Shown piece by piece: positions 24,456 to 34,273 of a stretch of 64,000 nucleotides of DNA (the stretch's first letter is position 1; every line of letters starts with the position of its first letter). Location: assembly GCA_024345305.1 (NCBI GenBank), contig BRON01000007.1:992001-1056000 (forward strand), written 5' to 3'. Origin of the DNA: Mrakia gelida. Lineage: Eukaryota > Basidiomycota > Tremellomycetes > Cystofilobasidiales > Mrakiaceae. A program made the position numbers and the translations under genes. The notes below the pieces were generated by a model. The model did not search any database. It was not told where the DNA came from and saw only the letters and a program-made list of their open reading frames with translations.

Positions 24456-27013
24456 ATGGCTTCTTTCGCAGCTTTATCTTCGTCGAGGAACGCTCGTCTG
24501 TCCAAATCAGTTGCTTCGTCTTCGGGGGCTCAAAGGCAGCCACCAGCAGCTCAAGATATCAAGCCAACTCTCCTTCCTCCAACACCTCCTCCTCCTCCCC
24601 CTCCTTCGACCGTGCTCGTCGAGCCAAAGACAGCTCCTCCAACGCCTTCTCCGGTCCCATCTCCTTCGTCCAGCACTCCTTTGGCTCTTCACTCATCTCT
24701 TCCGGCCGAAGTAGAGATCAGGAGCAGCTCGGACCGAGGGAGAGGAGTTTGGACGAAGAAGAGGAAGCTCACACCAGCTCCTCCTCGACTCGACGAAGAT
24801 GGTGCCGTTGTCGTCGAGTCTTCCACTCGGAGACCTATATACACGGCTGGTGAGGCACTCCTCTCACTCTAAACACCGCTTCGTAGCCTGTCTGAACCTC
24901 GTATCTTCTTCATCCAGGCTCTACGATCCTCTCCATCCAACCTCACTCAGCAGCCCTCTCGACCTCCTCCCTCCCCAACTGCTGCTCAGACTGTCACCTT
25001 TCACCACCCGAGATCGCTCTCCAGAGATCAAGGCCCACCTCGTCTACTTCTCCCGCCGTCGAGGTCAAGCTCTCTCGGTGTGCGGCCTGTAGAGTTGCTC
25101 GGTTCTGCTCGAGGGTTCGTCCTTCTCCCCCGTACCTCCCTCCCTTCGTCGCTTCCGTTGCTGACCTTCACCCTCTCCTCCTCCCTCTTCGTGTTCCAGG
25201 AATGCCAAACAGCCTCGTGGCCATCTCATCAAGCCGAGTGCAAAGGCTTCAGCTCCCTTCGGCGGTCCTACATCCGAGCCAAAGGAGGCAAGGACAAGCT
25301 CTCGCCGGAAGAGCTCGATGGGATGGCTTGGGTCCCTGGAGAGGCGGTTAGAGCTTTGGGAAAGTTGGTGATGAGGAGGAAGAAGGAGAGGGATGCGAAT
25401 GGGAATGGTCGGGATGGAGTCTGGGTGAGTTTCTTCTCGTTCGGTCGGCACTGGCGAGGGACGAAGAGCAGACGCGTCGAGCTGATTGTTCCTTCGGCTC
25501 TTGTGATCGTTGCAGTGGAAGGAGATCGCCTCATTACAGTCGCATCGAGCTTCGATGCCTACCATCTCGTCGGCTCAGCAAGGAATGCCTTCGCCGTTCG
25601 CTCAACTAGCGATCTCGTTGGGCGTCTACCTCGGCCACTGCTTCCCCTCATCCACTCCCTCCTCCTCGTCTTCCTCGTCGTCGACTCCAGAAGAGGTCGC
25701 ACCCGCCGATATGAGCTCCTTTGGGTTCGCCAACGTTGGAGAGGTCTTGGACCTCTGTGCTGCTGTGAGTCTTCTTCACTTCGACCTCCATCGACGGTCG
25801 ATCCTGACGCGACTCTTCTCCTTCCTCTTCTCTCGACTCAAGTTCACCACCAACACCTTCACCCTTTCCTCGCCTTCGCTCACCCCGATCGGAGTCTCCA
25901 TTTCACCCACCGTCGCTCTCTTCAATCACTCCTGCTGGCCCAATGCCGTCGTCGTCTTCCCTCACGGAGGTTCGGGTCGTTCGAACGATGGGAAAGGGAT
26001 GGAAGTCGTCGCGATCTCCGATATCTACGAGGGAGAAGAGGTCGGTATTATCTTCCTCTCGACATTCGACTCGCCTCCGTCTGACTTGCATCTGGCTTCT
26101 CTTTCCTCGAACAGATCCTCACCTCCTACATCGACATCTCCCTGCCTCGAGCTCTTCGTCAAGCAGACCTTCTCGCGCGATACTTCTTCACCTGTGACTG
26201 TACGCTCTGTTTGAAGAACACGACGGAGCCGGGATGGGTGGATCCGAGAGAAGCGAGGATACCGTCGAGCGGAGGAGAAGGACTTGAGGTATGGGTGAAG
26301 GAGGGAATGAAGCTGCTGAAGATGGAGGAGGAGGGTCGCCTGAGTAGTGAGTATCGCCTCCACTTCTCACCTCATTCTCGCACTCCTCGCTATCGACGGA
26401 TACTGATCTCGCCTCCTGCTTTCGAAATACAGCTCTCGAAGCCTTCCTCACCCACGCTCCCTCGCTCTCGATCCTCATCGCCCTCACCCAACACCTCCCA
26501 CCATCGTCCTACCCCCTCCTCCCTCTCCTCCGCCTCTTCTCCACGCTCCTCATCTCCGGCTTCTCCAATACCCCTCCCAGCGATCCCTCCTCCGCCTCTC
26601 TCCTCAACGACGCACTCCAAATCACCTACCTCGCCTCCCAAGCCGTTCTCACGCCGGGAGTCTACCCACCAGGACACCCAGCTCGAGGAATCGCTCTCGC
26701 TGAGCTCGGGAAACTCCTCGTCGTCCCCGCTCCCGAGTCGGATGCCGCTTCGTTGAATAAGGGGAAGAGCGTCGTTCCGAAGGAGCTGTTCGCGGGAGGA
26801 AAGGGAGGAACGGGGATTCCAGACGAGCCGGCGAGGAGGTTGATGTGGGCGAGGGAGATCTTGGTTCAGGCGCTGGGAGAGGTGAGGATTGGGTTTGGGA
26901 AGAAGGGAGATGGGGGTGGGTTGGTTGGGGTTGAGTTGGCGGGGCTGGTTGAAGGTGTTGGGAGGGAGATTGGGTTGATGAGGAGCTCGAGCGGTCGAGG
27001 GATCGAGCAGTAA
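24456..27013 (+). CDS. SET and MYND domain protein (SMYD-like lysine methyltransferase)
   Basis: Seven exons (24456-24849, 24918-25114, 25200-25424, 25516-25764, 25843-26040, 26115-26346, 26433-27013) join to 691 residues. After a Pro/Ser-rich leader a split-SET layout appears: SET start around TAGSTILSI, then a MYND zinc finger (CCSDC, CAACRVARFCSR, ECQTASW, HQAEC, about 153-212), then the SET core NHSCWPN (383-389) with the S-adenosylmethionine and lysine-channel residues, GEEILTSYID (419-428) and a post-SET CDCTLC. This matches SMYD/Set5-type enzymes that methylate histone and non-histone lysines. One acceptor reads CTCAAG instead of the usual CAG. The C-terminal 200 residues form a helical region as in SMYD proteins. 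The start choice follows the first ATG after the divergent promoter. Confidence 0.88.
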
Positions 27014-27206
27014 GCAGAACCGCCCAGCTCGATGCATGATCTAACACGCTAGTGTCTCCGTAGCCTCGTGAGAGCTGCGAACGCGGAAGACGAGCAGGGA
27101 AACGCGTCGCAGACGAAGACGACGCGTTGAGCGAAGAGTCCGACGCGTCGGACGTTTCTCTCTCTCTTCTGAGCGCTCTGAATCTCCCAAAGACGTCAAA
27201 ACCCGT

Positions 27207-29051
27207 TCATTGATACACCCTCCTACCACTCGGAAGAGGTTCTGCTCCAAGCTCCGAAGCAGCGACCGTCTCCACCTTGATCTTCATCTTCTTCTTCCGC
27301 TTCCCGCCCTCCGCCGCCTCCAACCCCTCCATCTGGATCGATTCCCCACCCTCCTCCTTCCCCAGCTCGCTCGCACTCCTATCCCCGAACACCTGCGAGC
27401 TCATCCCTTCCTCCTCGTCGAACTGTCGCGAGAGGAGGATCGAAGAGGTGACCATCGGTCCTTCGTCGTGTTCGAGTCCGAGGGTCGACGTCGAGACTGC
27501 TGGACCGAGTTGTGAGGTTCGACCGCTGTCCGTAGGTAGAAGCGTCCTCGATGTAGGTGGCGCTCGACGGTCCGCGATGTCCTCTCGTAGGTAGTTGATG
27601 GAGGAGCGGATCGAGTTGAACATCGTTTTCCAACTCGACGACGAGTAAAGTCCCCACTGATTCCCGAGGAGGAGGAGGAACATCCCACCTGAGAGATGCA
27701 CGAGATCAAGGCGTTAACGAAGAGTCACGAGAGTGACTGAAGAAGGCGTGGCTCACCGGTCGAAGCCATCATATCGGCTGGGATGGACGTGTGGACCCTG
27801 AAAGCCCTCGCGAGCAGCAGGGCGACCGTGAGAAAGAAAGCTCCGATTTCCCAGGCTTCGAAGAGAATCCAGAGGTCCAGACGGAGAGGGCTCGCTCCAG
27901 GTGAAGGAGAAATCTCCTGCCGACGGCGTTCCAGACCGTGTTTCCGAAAGACGACGACCGAGACCGCGACTGAAAGGAGAGACGAGAGATGCGACGCGTC
28001 AGTCGCTACAGCAGTGAGTAGCATCCGAGAGCAACGTACCAGCTGAGGCGAGAGCGATAATGAGGAATATGAGAGAGCCGAGGAATCGAATGACCTGAAG
28101 TGAGAAAGAAAACAAACGTCAGATCAGTTCGAACGAAGGCAGACGCGTCGAGGAGTTGAACTCACAGCGAGACCGTCAACGAAGACGACGCAGTACAGGT
28201 CTCGAAGAAAGACTTTCTCCGGATGTCGATGACCGATCTGTGACGTGGAGTCGAAGGGGTAAGCGAACAGCAAATGGGAAAAGACGCGACGCGACTCACG
28301 ATGAGAGCGAGAAGAAACACCAAGATGCAGACCACCCAGGGCAAGACCAAGAGCTGAGAAACGAGTCGAAGGAAAAAGTATTAAGCACCAGCTCATGTCG
28401 TTCGAGCAGTAATGATCAACTGATGAAAGAACCTGTAGGAGGAAACGAAAACAACTCACGATCCACGTCCCTTTCCGGCTCAGCACGAACGACGTGAGCC
28501 ACTTCTTCGACGTCTGAAGAGTAGCATACAGCTACAAGGACCCCGAAGAAATATGCCAGCTTATTGTTGGTTAGATGCGAGGCGCCAGAAGAGCGAGTGT
28601 GAAGCAAACTCACGAAAAAGATGAACGTCGCTGCCGTCATCGTCAGGGACGGAGTCCCTGCTACCATCATGGATCCTTGGACCAAGCAGAGGGGAAACGA
28701 AGGAAAATCGAGTAGCCTTCCACCTTGGCTGAAGACGCTGAAGGAACGAAAACGTGGAGAAAAGGAAGGAAAGACAGGACAACGCGCCGTCAATAAAACG
28801 GAGCTGTTGAACAGCGTCGAAGGAAAACGAAGAACTCACACGAGCGCAGAAGCCACGAGATACAAGAAGAACGACACCAGCAGATTGACGAGGACAGGGT
28901 GACCGCTATCTCGAGAGAAGGCCCCAAGAACGAGAGGAGGAACAAGGGCGACGAGCGAAAGGATCGTGAAGATGGTGTAAGGAAGAGGAATAGCCGGGGG
29001 AGGAAGCCTGGGAGTTTGAAACTCGTCGAACCCTCCGAAGAGGATACCCAT
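27207..29051 (-). CDS. Seven-helix receptor-like membrane protein, paralog B (intact)
   Basis: Eight exons (28840-29051, 28614-28728, 28460-28531, 28300-28353, 28166-28237, 28040-28094, 27757-27969, 27207-27688) keep phase and give 424 residues. About seven hydrophobic helices are seen, e.g. IFTILSLVALVPPLVLGAF, LVNLLVSFFLYLVASAL, TMTAATFIFF, LLVLPWVVCILVFLLALI, LGSLIFLIIALASA, EIGAFFLTVALLLA and GGMFLLLLGN. A charged tail ends in LPSGRRVYQ. Shared motifs with paralog A: HPVL, CLVQGSMM, LYDLYCVV/LRDLYCVV, LLLGNQ and the C-terminal RVY. Exons 3, 4, 5 and 6 are exactly the same length in both genes (72, 54, 72, 55). It is likely a plasma- or endomembrane protein; a receptor role is only inferred from topology. 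Confidence 0.75.
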
Positions 29052-29760
29052 TGGAGGAGAAGCTGGAAGAAGTCTCGTGAGTGGTCGTCGTGGTTGGAGG
29101 ATGAACGAGAGAAGGCGTCGAAAAGTGTTGAGCTTCGATCTGGGGGCTGTCGAACGAAAGAGGGCAACCGTTCCTTCCTTCGATCACTTCCGTGACTCTC
29201 CGATTAAGTGTGTCTGGCGCAGGGGGAGCGTGTATTTGGACGCGTCTCAGGGGGTCGACGCGTTTCGTCGGAAGAGGCGCGAGCGAAGCCGAGACACGCT
29301 CAGAGAAAGCAAAACAAGCTGTGAATATATTGCTGTTTCCACCAAGCCCGTCGTTTCGTTTCCGTCTTGTTTCAAGAAATCTTGCACTTGAAAGCGGACG
29401 CGTGGGTTCGTCGCTTTCGCTGTCAGAAGAAGACGGCTTTCGCGACGCAGAGGAAGCGCTGTTTCCTCGCTGAAGAGCTGAGATTTTCAGCGTCTTCGGA
29501 TCGGACTCGTCCGACACATGCCTGAAAATCTGGAGGTCGTGGACCTCCAGGGAGAGGACGGAGGGCTGTTCGAAGTCTCTCGCAGAACAGCGAGAGCGAA
29601 CGGCCCTCGGACGAACTTTCAAGTTCAAGATCTTGAAGGCAGCAGAACAAAAAGACGGCGACACTCTTCGTGAAAACAGCAATATCTCCGTGGACATCTA
29701 CAGAATTATACAAGAAGACCAAGACGTGAAAAGGACCTGCTCGTCAAGATTGAGAGTGCA
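29052..29760. other. Intergenic, possible lost 5' half of the phosphodiesterase
   Basis: Roughly 700 bp between the start of paralog B and the first recognisable codons of the cyclic phosphodiesterase. Several ACGCGT palindromes occur (near 29239, 29258, 29399). I looked for a first HxT catalytic motif and found none in a convincing frame. The long minus-strand frame here has no splice or homology support. Confidence 0.4.
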
Positions 29761-30320
29761 GTGAACGCCTCGTGTGCGGAGAGAGGGAAAGGAGTCGAGG
29801 TCGAGTTTGAGGACGTGAGGACGGGAGAAGGGTTCTTTGAGGTCGTTTTGGTTAAGCTGAAGGGTACGTCTACGTCAGAGTCTCCTCTCGAGGCTAAAGA
29901 GCTGGTGCTGAGAAGAAGAAGAGGAGAACGGAACGATCCGCTGACTCACTCGACGCGTCCTCCCCCCTCCCTCCTCCAGAAACACCGCCTCTGCTCACCC
30001 TTCAACACAACGTCGCACTCTCCGTTTTGCCTCTCCACACCACCGAGCAGCCTGCCTTCTACCCTCACTTCTCCCTCCTCTACTCCAACATTACCGTCCC
30101 CGAGAGAGAGGCCATCGTCGCTCAGCTGTACTCGGACAGGTTCGCGCGTTCGGTCGAAGGAGGAGGGGTTGAACTTTTCGCGCCTGTGCAGAAGTTGAAC
30201 GGAGGTGGCGCTGAGGAGAGAGGGTACGAGAGGGTCAGGTGTGATCGTATCAGCGTGGTTGTGACGAAGGGGTTGGAGGTGGAGGAGGAGTGGATTGTGT
30301 TTGGAGAGGTTACGATTTGA
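29761..30320 (+). CDS. Cyclic phosphodiesterase (CPD1-like), only the C-terminal half recognised
   Basis: Exons 29761-29863 and 29980-30320, joined by a GTACGT...CTCCAG intron, encode KGVEVEFEDV, FFEVVLVKLKETPPLLTL and FYPHFSLLYSNI. The last contains the second HxS/T catalytic motif of the 2H phosphoesterase fold. It corresponds to the FHPHVSLLYSDI region of yeast Cpd1, which opens ADP-ribose 1'',2''-cyclic phosphate after tRNA splicing. The first H-x-T motif, which should lie some 100 residues earlier, was not found upstream. So the gene is either 5'-truncated, has a distant first exon I missed, or starts in the 29.5-29.76 kb stretch in a frame I could not join. Confidence 0.6.
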
Positions 30321-31085
30321 ACTTGTGAGGACGTTTTTGAAGGCTTGATGATAACGAGCGATTATTGTGAACTGAAGGGAAAGGATGAAAGTTGATTCAG
30401 CACTTGCTTGTGCTCGGAAATGGCAAGGAAGACGAGAAAGAGAGGAGGTGAGCTGATCGACGACGCGTCGCCTCCGAGCGAAGGGCTGATCTTCAGCTCG
30501 CCTGCTCGTCCGAGATACGGGGCGAGATGAAAGAGTTACACGGCTCTCATTGAGCCGACCACTAAGCCTCCGCTGCAGCGTCTGCTCCTTCGAGCTGGCG
30601 ACGAGTTCAGCTTCCGAGCTTCAGCCTCGAGTCGAGTTCTTCGTCTTCCCCAGGAACAAGAGCGCACCTTCAGATGCGAGCCTCGGCGAGAACGTACGTG
30701 ATGGATATGCGGACTCTCCTGCGAAGACGCGAACAGCGAAGAGGCGACTCTCGAGGCTGGGCAGCTGTAGAAGAGAGAAGGGAAGTCGCCCGAGTGTTGA
30801 GCTCGAAACTTGAGGTTTGCTTCGCCCCCTTCTCGCCCCAAGAAGAGCCAAATCTCGTAGCAGCTGGCTGGAAATCTTCGTTGAGACTCGGGCTGAGCCA
30901 ACTCTCCTTTGTCGCCCGAGGACGTGCACGCAAGATAACCCATATTTTTCGCTGATGGGAGTCGATGGAAGCCGAGGGAACGAGTCGAATGCAACCCCGC
31001 GCGAAACCTCTTCGATTCTTGGTCACTCGCTGCCTCCTCAACCACCACCACAGACACCTACCCCCTTCCCTTCTTCTCTCACAAA
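30321..31085. other. Intergenic, YDJ1 upstream region
   Basis: About 760 bp with no supported exon. Short frames on both strands overlap one another and lack splice context. It should hold the YDJ1 promoter. A GAA-ATC-TTC near 30870 is reminiscent of a heat-shock element, but the spacing is wrong for a canonical site. Confidence 0.45.
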
Positions 31086-33405
31086 ATGGTTAAAGAGACG
31101 TACGTTCACCCTCTCCTCTCTATCCTGGAGCTGTAGCTGACCTCTCCTTCGCTCTTCCTGACCCTCTACAGCAAGTTCTAGTCAGTTTTCCCTTTCCCCT
31201 CTCCCTCCCCCCTCCCTTCCCTCGACCGAGCTCGTTTCCTGACGCTCTCTTCCCTCCCTCGCTTCGTTTTCTTCTCTCACAGCGACCTGCTGGATGCCTC
31301 TCCCGACTCTTCTGAGGATCAGCTCAAGAAGGCTTACAGGAAGAAGTGAGCGAGCTCTTCTTCTCCATCCTCGGGCAAGACGCCTTCGCGAGCTCTTTTC
31401 ACTGACTTCCTTCCTTCACCTCTTCCCTCGCTCCTCTTTCCCTCAGGGCTCTGAGACTTCACCCCGATAAGGGAGGAGACCCTGAGGCTTTCAAGGAGGT
31501 TACCCACGCGTGAGTCTGATCTCTATATCTCTTTGAGGAGCTCGACGAGTCGGGAAGGCGGCCTTTGAGCTGGCTCGAGTTGATGCGCTGGAGAGGAGGG
31601 AGCTCGTTTGGTTGGGTTGGGGAGCTCTCTCTTTCCCTACCCGACTCGAAGGGAGGTCTCCAGAGCGTCCAAGACTACTAGACTCGAATGGGATGCGGGA
31701 AAAACAACATGTTCTGGAAGAAGGGAGACGCTCGGCTGACTCTATCGTCCTTTGTACTCGCGCTCGGCCTTCCCTCCCTCCCCCAGATACGAGGTCCTCT
31801 CCGACCCTGAGAAGAGAGAGGTGTACGTCCTTCCTCCCTCCTTGCAACCTACCTTGCATCGAGACCTTAGCTGAACGAACCGCGATCTCTCTGTTTCGTC
31901 CTCGTAGGTACGACCAAGCTGGAGAGGCTGGACTCGCCAACGGAGGAGGAGGAGGAGGAATGGACGCCTCGGATTTGTTCTCTCAGATGTTTGGAGGAGG
32001 AGGAGTACGTCCCGAATCTCTCGCTCTTTGCCTTCTCGACTCTCTCGGCGACTGAGCTGACCTCTCTTTCGTTCGCTTTGTGTACTTTCTCAGTTCGGAG
32101 GAGGAGGATTCCCCGGAGGAGGACGTCGTCAAGGACCTCGCAAAGGAAAGGATCTCGTTCACCGAATCAACGTCTCGCTCGCCGACCTCTACAAGGGAAA
32201 GATCTCCAAGCTCGCTCTCCAGAAGCACGTCATCTGCAAGGGTTGCGAGGGTCGAGGAGGAAAGGAGGGAGCCGTCAAGACGTGCACGACTTGCCGAGGT
32301 CAGGGATTCAGGATCATGTTGAGGCAGTTGGGACCCATGATGCAGCAGGTGAGTTCTTCGTTCTTTTCTCTCCAGCTTCTTTGGGTTGGGAGGGGGTCGA
32401 TGGAGTAGTAGGAGACGATCTGGGTGCTGGAGGGAAGGATCTGAGCTCGAACGAAGGCGAAACGAGAGCTCGAGCTGACCTTTCGTCTCCTCTTGCTTCC
32501 CTCTCTCCTCTTCTCCCCTCTCAGGTCCAGCAGCCGTGTCACGAGTGCGAGGGAACCGGAGAGAAGATCGATCCCAAAGGTCGATGCAAGGTCTGCAACG
32601 GGAAGAAGGTCACGTCGGAGAGGAAGGTCCTCGAGGTTCACATCGACAAGGGAATGAAGTCCGGCGAGCAGATCACCTTCAAGGGAGAGTCGGATCAGAC
32701 GCCAGGACTGGAGCCAGGAGACGTCATCATCGCCATCGAACAGAAGCCTCACGAGTACTTCCAGAGGAGAGGAAACGATCTCGTCATGGAGCAGGAGATC
32801 GACCTGTTGACCGCGTTGGGAGGAGGAGAGTTCACCGTCGTTCACCTCGACGAGCGTGCGATCAAGGTCACCATTAAGCCTGGGGAGGTTATCAAGCCTG
32901 GTGAGTCACTCTTCCTCTCGTCTAGCATCTACCTACTCGAGCTCTTGGATTTCGACGCTCGAACCTTTCACTGACCTCGTCGTTCGCTCTCGTTCTCGTC
33001 CTACTCCCCAGATCACCTCAAGCGAATCTCCGGCCAGGGAATGCCCTCCCTCCGTCACCACGAGCTCGGAGACCTCTACATCAAGTTCAACGTCGTCTTC
33101 CCCGAGTCGATAGATCCTACCCTCATCTCTGGACTCGAATCCGCCCTCCCTCCTCGGACACCAGCCAAGGCCGTTCCCGCAGGACTTCACGTCGACGAGG
33201 TCGAGCTGTCAGAGCCGAGCGAGCGGGAGAAGCATGTTACGAGCGACGCGATGGACGAGGACGACGAGGGAGGACAGGGGGGACCTGGAGTTCAGTGTGC
33301 TCAGCGTGAGTTTTCTCGTCGAGAGTTGGTGGAGGAGGGAGAGACGAACGAGTCGCTGACCTTTTCTTTTGGCTTCCTGCTTGCGTTGGACCGACTGCAG
33401 AATGA
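31086..33405 (+). CDS. YDJ1: Type I Hsp40 co-chaperone, farnesylated (YDJ1/MAS5)
   Basis: Ten exons (31086-31099, 31172-31180, 31283-31345, 31447-31509, 31787-31822, 31908-32004, 32094-32348, 32525-32900, 33012-33305, 33401-33405) keep phase and give 403 residues (yeast Ydj1 is 409). The J domain carries HPD at 34-36. A Gly-rich stretch with MFGGGG follows, then four zinc-binding CxxCxGxG-type repeats (CKGCEGRGG, CTTCRGQG, CHECEGTG, CKVCNGKK). The substrate-binding domains end in VQCAQQ, whose last four residues CAQQ form a CaaX farnesylation box. Exon 2 is 9 nt (part of Thr, Lys, Phe, part of Tyr); the last exon is 5 nt and supplies only the final Gln and stop. It works with cytosolic Hsp70 at the ER and mitochondrial surface. 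Confidence 0.95.
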
Positions 33406-34273
33406 TCGACTTTCGCACTTCTTTACGTTTTCTTTGCTATCGCCGTTCTGGTTTCATCAGCTTTTGCTTTATAGATCTTGCTTTCGCACACGACCTTCAA
33501 CTACCTCGCTGCCTCTCGAAAGCTCGCCGAATCGACTCCGGACAACCCCCATCGAGGACCTCGATTCTTTCGGCACTACCGTCAGCACTCAAAGCTATCA
33601 GCTGAGGAGGAGACGACGTCGAGAGCGGAACCCGCTCTCGACCAAGAGGGACGACGCGTCGAGTTCCGAGAGTCTCATTTCGCATGTACTCTCTCTCCTC
33701 CATTCCGTCCCTCTCGCAGCCAACGCTGACCCCCTATCCTTTCTTCTTCTCCTAGCACCTCTGGACCTAGCGACTCTTCCCAAGCAGGCACTCGTCGAGC
33801 CCAGGCTCTGAAGTTGAGTCGGTTCCTCGCCTCCTGTTTTGTTCGACTTCGTCCTGACTAGAGAACGTTCCCTCTTGACTTCTACATCAGATGACCTACA
33901 GTTCCCTCATTTCAGACGTGAATTGCGTACGACTTTCAAGCTCGCTCTGCGTCGCGTCGACGAAGGAAGATGGCGGGAAGCGCGTTCGGATCCGTCGTCT
34001 TCGCTCGTTGCTCGTCTCAAACATCCCCTCGCTTCGCTTCGACTCACCTTCCCAGGGTCTCGGAAGTTCCACACGCTCACGGGGTCCAAAGCCGTCTCTT
34101 CAGTCGTGGGAAAGGGTTTGTGCCTGAATTTTTAACCAACCTTGCCCTTCCTAGCCCCCGCCTGCGCTCAATCAAGCCACGAACGACGCCCGACCCAACC
34201 TCGCTTCCCTCCCAACCCCCACTCCCTCCTCCCTTACCGTATCCCCCTTCTCTCTTTCTTGGACAAAACAGGA
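33406..34273. other. Intergenic between YDJ1 and RAX1
   Basis: About 870 bp. It probably holds the YDJ1 3' UTR and RAX1 promoter. A few open frames exist, but none shows introns, motifs or family resemblance. It contains one GACGCGTC near 33653. Confidence 0.45.

Noticed and set aside
28906..29697. 263-codon open frame on the minus strand upstream of paralog B
   Set aside because: Overlaps the first exon of paralog B in another frame, has biased Ser/Arg composition and no recognisable motif; treated as a chance frame in GC-rich DNA.
30860..30885. Heat-shock element before YDJ1
   Set aside because: The GAA and TTC blocks are separated by three bases rather than two and there is no further repeat.
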